Shown here: in pieces, positions 57,088-64,000 of the stretch
Layout: the number at the start of each line of letters is the position of its first letter
How positions within the stretch are numbered: position 1 is the stretch's first letter
Assembly (NCBI GenBank): GCA_028281765.1
Contig: JANQJF010000012.1
Coordinates: forward strand, 28,513 to 92,512
Direction of reading: 5' to 3'
From: Planctomycetota bacterium
GTDB taxonomy: Bacteria; Planctomycetota; UBA1135; UBA2386
Length of the DNA: 64,000 bases
The notes under the pieces: generated by a model
What the model saw: only the letters and a program-made list of their open reading frames with translations
Database searches by the model: none
Told to the model about the DNA's origin: nothing
Made by a program: the position numbers and the translations under genes

Positions 57088-60000
57088 CTACGCCCTCTCC
57101 CGCTGCGCCTCCCGAATCGCATTCACGATCCGCTGCACCTGTGGCTCCGGGTTGCGGAACCAGTCCGTGCTCCAGATCCGCTCGATCCGCCAGCCCAGGT
57201 CTCGCAGCACTTCCTCGCGCAGCCGATCTCGGTCACGCGCAGACTTGGCCGAGTGGTATGTCGCACCGTCACACTCCACCCCCAGCAAATAGCGATTGGG
57301 ATCTTCTGGATCGCGCACCGCCAGATCGAGGAAGTAACCCGCGACGCCCAGTTGCGCCGTGCACGAGTAGCCCTCGGCCTCGAGCGCCTGCATGACCGAC
57401 ACCTCGAAGTCGCTATCGGTTGCTCGCCCGGTCTGATCCGCGTGTGATTCCGGCGTCTTCTCGCAGTACGCAAGGAACTCACGCAGGGCCTTCTTGCCAC
57501 CGCTCGCGCGCGGATCACACACGACGTCCGCCGCCGACATCGAAGTGAACACGTGCATCCGCTTCTTCGCCCGGGTGAACAGCACATTGAGACGCCGCCA
57601 CCCGTCGGACCGGTTGATGGGACCGAACCGTTGAGGAACGGTCCCGCCGGGAGTCTGGGGGCCGTATGTCATCGAGATGACGATCACATCCCGCTCGTCG
57701 CCCTGCACGCTCTCCAGATTCTTGAAGAACAGCGGCTCGTCACCTTGCAGCTGTTGCTCGATCAGCGCGCGGGCCCTCGGGTCGCTCTTCATGCGCGCTT
57801 CGACCTGCTCACAGATCAATGTGCACTGCGCCGCGCTCATCGCGACGATCCCGATCGACTCGTCGGGACTCGATTCGAGATGCTCGACCAAGAAGTCGAC
57901 CACAGCGCGGCTTTCGGGCGCGTTGACCTTCTGAAAGAACCCGTCCTCCACCGGATGGACTTTGACCCCGTACTCCGGATCGGTCTCGTACGGCGAGGGA
58001 AACAGTACGAGATCGTTGTGGTAGAAGCTCTTCGCCGAGAACTCGATTAACGACTCATGCCTGGAACGGTAGTGCCAGCGCAGTCGACGAGTCGGGAAGA
58101 TGCCGCTCACCGCCTCGAGAATGCTCTCGGAGTCATCGAGTGTCACTTGGTCTTCGGAGTCCTCGTCGCCGTCGATCGCGCGGTCGAAGAAGCTGGTCGG
58201 AGGCAGCTGTTTGGGATCACCGACCACCACCAGACTGTCCGCGCGCGCAATCGCGCCGAGGGCGTCCTCCGGCTTGATCTGCGAGGCCTCGTCCATGATG
58301 AGCAGGTCAAATCGGTGACGACCGGGCTGCAGGTGCGTCGCGACCGACATCGGACTCATCATGAAGCACGGCTTCAACGCGGTGACGGCGTCACCTGCCC
58401 GATCGAGCAAATCGCGAAGGGGAATGTGTCGCTTCTTCTTCTGAACCTCGTGCTCGACGAGAACACGATCGGTGTACTCCCGCACCCGCCCGCCAGATCG
58501 GCCCGCAGGCACGTCGCGGCGTGCGACCTCGTTGGCGATCTCCTGACGCTTGAGTTGCAGGACGTGCCGATCGCATTCCTGGAACCGCTCGCGCACCGAT
58601 TCTTGGTCGGGTCCGTAGAAGTCACGAAGCTCCGCGTCGCTCTCCAAGATCTCATCCGCGAGCTGTCGGTACAAGACCGCTATCGCCGTCTCTGTGACCT
58701 GTTGCTCGTCGAGACCTGCCTCCTCGATGTGTCGAATCAGCCGTCCGAGGCCCTGCGGTAGGAGTGATGCCTTGACGCGCTGGTACCCGAGCCAATCCGC
58801 GAGCCAGGCCTCCCGTTGCAAGGCCTGTTGGTTTCGCTCGATGAGCGCGGGAAGCGAGTCGCCGGAGAACCTCGACCACACGTCCAGGTCTATGTCTCCG
58901 GCGGAGGCAAACTCGTCACGACTGCCGATTGCCTCGGCCAGCGGCTTGGCGACCTGGTCGGCCAAAGCCTGCAGAGCTTCGTAGCGATTCGCATCGGGCC
59001 GAGCCGTGAAGGCGGACACCAACGCGGAATGCCCAGTGAGGCATTCCGCGACTCGCAGGGACGCCCGCAGTGTCGCCAGTTCGCTTTCGCGCTGTTCGCC
59101 GTACTCCGGCGACAGCTCGAAACCGGCGTCGCGCGCGGCCACCGAACATGCGAGATCAGGCCATGCAGCGACGGATTCGCGATGCTCGCCCAATGCCTGC
59201 GCCGCCTTGACAGCGTCCGCCAGAGCGAGGTCGGAGGATCGAAGCAGCGGCGTGGTCGCGGCCAAGAACACGTCGATCGCTGATCGCGCGGTGCGAAGCG
59301 AACCACCATCGCCCACGAGTGCCGCGCGCGGGTCTCGCGCCAGCAGATGCTCCGGCAGGATCGATCCCAACTGTGCGGTCCGCTTGAACACGGACTGCAC
59401 AGCCTGAGCCAATCCGCCGTCTGCGCGATCCGCGATCGCGACCGCCAGCTTGGCGTCCAGTTGGAGTAAGGCGTCCGCTAGCGATGCACGCGAGCTGAAC
59501 TCCGAGCCGTACTCCGCGCGAACAGCTGCGTACCAGGTTCGCACGGTTCGGATGCGCTCGATCGGCGTATCCACGCCCTGATAGAGTTCACCCAAGACTG
59601 GGTTTGCTTCGTGCAGGCCATCGATCGTCGCGAGGCCACGCGCATACTCGATCAGCCGATCGACCTCATCCAACGCACGACGCCGGGACGGCTTGTCCGC
59701 ATGGGCGAGGCTCAGGATGCTGCGACGAGCCGCGCGCCAAGATCCGGACAACCAGCGCAGCACACCACCCGATCGCATGCAACGGACATCCCGCTCGATA
59801 TGTTCGACGAAAGGCAAGTCGGTCAAGTCGAACGTGGCTTCGAGCTCACCGCGAAGCCGACGGAGCTTCTCCAGTTGCGGCGCGAGCTGCTCGAGCAGTG
59901 CATCCATGTCGACGTCGTCGAAGCGACCGTCACGGTGACGCCACAGCTCCCGCGGCATCTGCTGAAGCAAACCAGCGAAGACAAGGAACTCGCCGAGGCC

Positions 60001-62196
60001 ATGCGGCGTGGCGCTAAGCACTTCGTGCAGCGTCACTGGCACGCGCTCTCGCATGCCGGCGAACGCGCGCTCGATTTTCTCGCAGGTGTGCTCGAGCTTG
60101 CCGAGCTTCTGGCTCAACACCGACAGGTTCTCGACGGATTGGTCAGCTGCGATTCCGAGCGGCCGCAGCGCGCTCACATTGGCCTGGATGAGATCGGGGC
60201 TCTCCTCGCTGGCGAGCGCTGCATCACTCAGAGTCGCGGCCAGATACCGCCATCGCTCGTGGATCTCCGAATCCACGTCCAGTGCTTCGCGGCATGCATC
60301 CGAGTCGCGAGCGATCGCGACGACCGACTCCAGGCGCTCTCGTCCTGCCAGCGAAGGCAAGGCCGCCGACGCTGCCCGCAGCTCCTCTAGAGCCTCCGTA
60401 CTCCACGCGCCGGCGGTTTCGACGCCCGAGACCGATGCAGCGTCATCGACGACTCGCACGAGTGATTCGAGGTCGCGGGTCCACTGCCGCAGACCTGCCA
60501 TCAACTCTGCATGCCCTGAGTGCAGCAAGTCCAACTGGCGCACACCGCACCAGTAGTGCGAATCCAGGGTTGCTTCGGGAGTCTGTTCCGCGACCCGCCC
60601 GTGGAGCTTGGCCACCCGTTGCAGACTGTCCAACAGCTCTTGTTCCCGCAGCGGTGTCAAGGATTGGCCAGACAGCCCTTCGATTCGCGGCCAGTCGCTG
60701 CCGAAATCGAACAGAGAACGGTAGCGAGCGGCGCCCGCAAAGATCTGGTGTGGGGTCTTGTCGGTGTTCCGCCAACGCTCGTTGACGCGCACGGCATGTG
60801 CATTCAGCCGATCTCGGTGCGAACGCAACAACTGCTTCTCGGTGTCGATGCCGTGGGGCGCTGAGAACCGACCGCCGAGTCTCTCGGCCAAGGATTCGAT
60901 GACAGCGGTCTTCTGCGCTCGATGTCCGTGCAACTCGAGGCAGAACGCGCCGAGCCCGGCCTTCTCCAGTCGAGAGTGGACGACATCCAGGGCCGCCATC
61001 TTCTCCGCAACGAACAACACCGACTTGCCGGCGGCGATGCTGGCTGAGATCAGGTTGGTGATGGTCTGCGACTTGCCGGTGCCCGGTGGGCCTTCGATGA
61101 CCAGGTTCTTGCCGTTCAGCGCATCGATGATCGCGGAATGTTGCGAACTGTCCGCATCGAACACCAACGGGTAGTTGTCGACGACGTTCGGGATGTCGTC
61201 GATCGGATACTCACCGCGAGCCTCCACCTCCTCGCCAGCGTCAGCATCGACCGAGGTGAAGAACATCCGGATCAAGTGGTGGTCCAGGATTGACGCGTCA
61301 TCGTTCCACCGCGCGGGATCCAGATCGGCATACATCGCCTGCTTCTGGAAGTTGAGCGTCGCGAGGGTGATGTAGCGATGGAGCTTCCAACGCGGCTGGC
61401 GCTTGAGAACGGAGTTGCGCACGAGGTCGAAGAACGCCTCCGGATCTTCGGCATCCGCGATCGCCGGCAACGCCAAACCAAAGTCGGACGCCAGCTTCTC
61501 ACGCAGCGTGATGTTGTCGATCACGTCCTCGTCGCGCGGCGTGATGCGGTACCGGAACGCACCTTCCGTAGCGTCGAGCCCATCGCGCGTCAGGTCTACC
61601 GGCACGGTGTACAGAGGTGCCAGTCGCCGGCGATCGGAGTCCTCGCTTTCGAACCACTCGAGGAATCCAACTGACAGAAACAGGATGTGACAGCCCATCT
61701 CGGCTTCGGCGCTGTCCGCCCGAGTACGGATCGAGCGAAGGCGCGCTTCCAAGCCATCAGGGAACAGGAGTGTCTGCAGCTTGCTATCCTGATGGCGGTC
61801 GTCGGTCTCACCGCTCGGCAGCTCGTACTCTGTCTGGATGCCGAGTTGCTTGGCCCACGCGTCGGATGTGGGTTCGGTCCGTGAGATCTCCTCATCAGTG
61901 TCGGGGTCGACCTTCACGTAGCCCGCTTCGCGAAGCTCGGCCTCGGACGGCAACGGAACCGGCTCGAGCGTGAAGCTGCCTTGTTCGTCGAGAACCGAAA
62001 CGACCTGGTTGGGCAACTCGTCGACGATGCGCACGGAAGAGCTGACCGGGTGCCGGTAATTGAGGAGAGGGTTTCGCGACGTCAGATCGAGCAGCCGGCG
62101 CCGCAGGTCTTGAATCTTGTCGCGAACGAACGCGCGTTCGGAGTCGTCCGTCGCGACGCGCGTCGCACCAAGATCTCCTCGAGCAGAATCTTCCAT
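57088..62196 (-). CDS. DUF4011-type SF1 helicase with C-terminal VSR/DUF559-like endonuclease domain
   Basis: 1702 residues from ATG 62196 (GGGAG about 7 bases upstream). The N-terminal DUF4011-like part starts DKIQDLRRRLLDLTSRNPLL. SF1 helicase: Walker A GPPGTGKS (369-376), then after a long helical insertion of about 900 residues the second half with LLIMDEASQI (about 1298-1307), VVGDPKQLPP and DVIVISMTYGP. The end (about 1590-1702) is a small nuclease of the VSR/DUF559 (MTES_1575-like) class: FLDLAVRD (Asp1624) and GVECDGATYHSAKSARDRDR (Glu1641). COG1112-type helicases of this build are found in defence systems. Single large gene, convergent with the UDG-like gene. Confidence 0.88.
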   Translation of the reverse strand: MEDSARGDLGATRVATDDSERAFVRDKIQDLRRRLLDLTSRNPLLNYRHPVSSSVRIVDELPNQVVSVLDEQGSFTLEPVPLPSEAELREAGYVKVDPDTDEEISRTEPTSDAWAKQLGIQTEYELPSGETDDRHQDSKLQTLLFPDGLEARLRSIRTRADSAEAEMGCHILFLSVGFLEWFESEDSDRRRLAPLYTVPVDLTRDGLDATEGAFRYRITPRDEDVIDNITLREKLASDFGLALPAIADAEDPEAFFDLVRNSVLKRQPRWKLHRYITLATLNFQKQAMYADLDPARWNDDASILDHHLIRMFFTSVDADAGEEVEARGEYPIDDIPNVVDNYPLVFDADSSQHSAIIDALNGKNLVIEGPPGTGKSQTITNLISASIAAGKSVLFVAEKMAALDVVHSRLEKAGLGAFCLELHGHRAQKTAVIESLAERLGGRFSAPHGIDTEKQLLRSHRDRLNAHAVRVNERWRNTDKTPHQIFAGAARYRSLFDFGSDWPRIEGLSGQSLTPLREQELLDSLQRVAKLHGRVAEQTPEATLDSHYWCGVRQLDLLHSGHAELMAGLRQWTRDLESLVRVVDDAASVSGVETAGAWSTEALEELRAASAALPSLAGRERLESVVAIARDSDACREALDVDSEIHERWRYLAATLSDAALASEESPDLIQANVSALRPLGIAADQSVENLSVLSQKLGKLEHTCEKIERAFAGMRERVPVTLHEVLSATPHGLGEFLVFAGLLQQMPRELWRHRDGRFDDVDMDALLEQLAPQLEKLRRLRGELEATFDLTDLPFVEHIERDVRCMRSGGVLRWLSGSWRAARRSILSLAHADKPSRRRALDEVDRLIEYARGLATIDGLHEANPVLGELYQGVDTPIERIRTVRTWYAAVRAEYGSEFSSRASLADALLQLDAKLAVAIADRADGGLAQAVQSVFKRTAQLGSILPEHLLARDPRAALVGDGGSLRTARSAIDVFLAATTPLLRSSDLALADAVKAAQALGEHRESVAAWPDLACSVAARDAGFELSPEYGEQRESELATLRASLRVAECLTGHSALVSAFTARPDANRYEALQALADQVAKPLAEAIGSRDEFASAGDIDLDVWSRFSGDSLPALIERNQQALQREAWLADWLGYQRVKASLLPQGLGRLIRHIEEAGLDEQQVTETAIAVLYRQLADEILESDAELRDFYGPDQESVRERFQECDRHVLQLKRQEIANEVARRDVPAGRSGGRVREYTDRVLVEHEVQKKKRHIPLRDLLDRAGDAVTALKPCFMMSPMSVATHLQPGRHRFDLLIMDEASQIKPEDALGAIARADSLVVVGDPKQLPPTSFFDRAIDGDEDSEDQVTLDDSESILEAVSGIFPTRRLRWHYRSRHESLIEFSAKSFYHNDLVLFPSPYETDPEYGVKVHPVEDGFFQKVNAPESRAVVDFLVEHLESSPDESIGIVAMSAAQCTLICEQVEARMKSDPRARALIEQQLQGDEPLFFKNLESVQGDERDVIVISMTYGPQTPGGTVPQRFGPINRSDGWRRLNVLFTRAKKRMHVFTSMSAADVVCDPRASGGKKALREFLAYCEKTPESHADQTGRATDSDFEVSVMQALEAEGYSCTAQLGVAGYFLDLAVRDPEDPNRYLLGVECDGATYHSAKSARDRDRLREEVLRDLGWRIERIWSTDWFRNPEPQVQRIVNAIREAQRERA

Positions 62197-62610
62197 CAAT
62201 GGCTCCCCCTGAAGTGATGGCCGGCGCGCCAAGATCCCGAGCCCGGGATGGCATCGACGAGTGCGGCGATCGTGCGATCTACTCATTTCGTCGACATATC
62301 TCCAACGCAAGCTTCTGAGGGTGCGCTAGGATCCCGGTGGTAGCGAGTGCTGGAAGTCCGCGGGAGACACCCACGAAGGCTGGGGATCTCGCCTGCCAGC
62401 TTCACAGTCCGTCTATCTCGAGCGCATTCCGTCCCTGGGTCCGCAACTCGACAATCACTCGCTGATCGATCTGCGGTCTGGTCATGCGAGCCAGTGTCAC
62501 TCGCGGTGGTTTCACCCGATGGCAACCGTCGACGTTCGGTCGGCGTGGATTGTGAGTTCGAAGGTCCGAGCGCCCGCTGGCGAATCCGTGATCTGAGCCC
62601 CGATTCGAGA
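62197..62610. other. Intergenic region, no feature seen
   Basis: 414 bases between the 3' end of the membrane-anchored protein gene and the start of the helicase gene, which must carry the helicase promoter. A 170-codon plus-strand frame crosses it (62347-62859) but is Arg/Ser-rich and overlaps the convincing minus-strand gene. No hairpin or repeat that I would defend. Confidence 0.4.
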
Positions 62611-63525
62611 CTACTTGCCGCTCAGATCGTCACGCACCGACGCCAGAGCTGCCGCCGCAGTCACCCAACCGTTGGCCGACCGCAGCAGAGCCGTGAGCGA
62701 CTCGCCTACCCTTGGATCATCCCGCACTCGTTCCCACAGGAGAGAGTCTTCCACGCTCTCCTGGTTGACTCCCGCGTCGCGCTGTTCGCTGTAAGCCACA
62801 TGGCTTCCGCCCAACCACGTCAGCGCTTCAAGAACATCGACTGTGTCGTCGCTGGTTAGCAACCGGACCCATTCGTCGACACTTCGATCGGGTAGAGCTG
62901 GCCCGTTCCAAGGATGACTCGCACTGAAGATCGCGCGCTCCAAGCCTCCCCCCTCCTCCTCGATGCGGATCATCGCGACCCTCCCATCGCGAACGGAGTA
63001 GTACTGTCGCTGACGATAGGAGTAGTCGCCGAACGAGCCGACGCTCCCCAGCCGAACCACGATCATCGGCTCAGGAACCGCATCGAACTCCTCTTTCCAG
63101 ACGTCGAACAGAGCGATGCGATACCCAGTCGGGAAGTTGATCACGGACGTTTCGTTCCAACTCGCATCAAACTGGTGAACGGCCATCCAAGACGCGTCGG
63201 GCACGTTCATCCCCTCGTACGTCACCACGAGGACCCACCGCGTGGCGCCGCCGTTCCAACGGAAAAGGCGATGTGGCGAACCATCCCGATACTCTCGCCA
63301 GTACTCGTCCTTGCCGGTCAACTCGCGAAGCGCGTCGAGTACGCGGCCGTGTGCCCCAACGGGCAAGTCCTTCAAGTTCTCGCCCACGACCGCCTCAGCG
63401 ACTTCACTGGCGGTGCTCGCCGCGCGCACGGCGCCAACGATCGCCCAGCGATCCCACCATCGAACCAGCAGCACAGCGCAGACGACCGCGAGAATCGAAA
63501 GCCCGATTTTCGTTCGTGTACGCAT
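62611..63525 (-). CDS. Membrane-anchored protein of unknown function
   Basis: 304 residues from ATG 63525. One N-terminal transmembrane helix (about 8-24, IGLSILAVVCAVLLVRWW) with a basic cytoplasmic start, so the rest should be outside the cytoplasm. The middle (about 90-200) is strand-rich with WVLVVTYEGMNVPDASWMAV, YRIALFDVWKEEF and the Tyr-rich GDYSYRQRQYYSV. The last 80 residues are helical and look like a HEAT-type repeat unit (DTVDVLEALTWLGGSHV and VRDDPRVGESLTALLRS). No family or motif is recognised. It lies between the defence helicase and the tRNA gene, all on one side of the integration site. Confidence 0.65.
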   Translation of the reverse strand: MRTRTKIGLSILAVVCAVLLVRWWDRWAIVGAVRAASTASEVAEAVVGENLKDLPVGAHGRVLDALRELTGKDEYWREYRDGSPHRLFRWNGGATRWVLVVTYEGMNVPDASWMAVHQFDASWNETSVINFPTGYRIALFDVWKEEFDAVPEPMIVVRLGSVGSFGDYSYRQRQYYSVRDGRVAMIRIEEEGGGLERAIFSASHPWNGPALPDRSVDEWVRLLTSDDTVDVLEALTWLGGSHVAYSEQRDAGVNQESVEDSLLWERVRDDPRVGESLTALLRSANGWVTAAAALASVRDDLSGK

Positions 63526-63741
63526 GTGAGTTCGTGATGAGGACGTCAGAAGCCAACGACTCCCGCTACTTCGCAGTTCGGGGCCAAGATCCTGCAGTAG
63601 CCTCGTGACGCGCCGTCGCCCCTGTGTACACTGAGCCGTCCCGGACGGCGCCTCTGGCCTTGCCACAGCCTTGCCAAATCGGCTTCGGCGAGGTCAGCGA
63701 CGCGGACGGCTGGGCCTGAACGGCCCTTCACACCACGGTTT

Positions 63742-64000
<259 letters not shown>

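Noticed and set aside
57073..57088. Hairpin GCTCGC/GCGAGC between the UDG-like gene and the helicase
   Set aside because: Six base pairs without a T run; common by chance in GC-rich DNA.
62347..62859. Plus-strand open frame of 170 codons
   Set aside because: Overlaps the 3' end of the convincing membrane-anchored protein gene; Arg/Ser-rich, no motif, no ribosome-binding site.

Overview
The window is GC-rich and densely coded, with no rRNA, CRISPR array or insertion sequence that I can see. Several traits point to Planctomycetota: ECF sigma factors fused to transmembrane and periplasmic parts, a Ser/Thr kinase with a TPR tail next to an ECF factor, and large secreted beta-rich proteins (Kelch, beta-helix) that end in a similar C-terminal beta module. 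This placement is an inference from gene style, not from a marker gene.

Left part (1-32 kb) is mostly housekeeping and signalling. It holds a hybrid histidine kinase cut by the window edge; an operon of FAD oxidoreductase, DUF2256 and VOC proteins; a polytopic membrane protein; folE followed by a PTPS-family gene whose active-site pattern (ExxHGH without the Cys) fits the folate-bypass subfamily; purEK; an NhaR-like LysR regulator; an HPF-like protein with a strong terminator; a lipoprotein hydrolase; a secreted Kelch protein; an ECF sigma/kinase pair; two ECF-fusion proteins flanking an OmpR-type regulator; a beta-helix protein; TspO; a LytS/LytTR two-component pair; and a P-type cation ATPase.

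Right part (32-63.5 kb) is a defence and nuclease island: a TM0106-type RecB-like nuclease/helicase; a compact three-gene operon (GHKL ATPase, unknown protein, DUF6339-like protein); a complete type I restriction-modification operon (hsdM-hsdS-hsdR) with a trailing PD-(D/E)XK/zinc-ribbon protein; McrBC; a coiled-coil PD-(D/E)XK protein; a frameshifted UDG-like gene; and a 1702-residue DUF4011-type helicase with a C-terminal endonuclease domain. The right edge has tRNA-Gly(CCC) with the 3' end of a tyrosine recombinase gene running into it, so an integrative element probably begins there and lies to the right.

The most unusual feature is a duplicated three-gene cassette, here named A-B-C (24207-26130 and 52275-54126). 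In both copies A is a small protein with an N-terminal IE(E/D)D(I/V)WP motif, a twin-arginine-like hydrophobic segment and a Cys. B is a small beta-rich protein without a signal peptide, starting in the stop codon of A. C is a secreted 359-residue beta-rich protein. I know of no description of it. The other main candidate for an undescribed system is the GHKL/unknown/DUF6339-like operon at 36277-39990.
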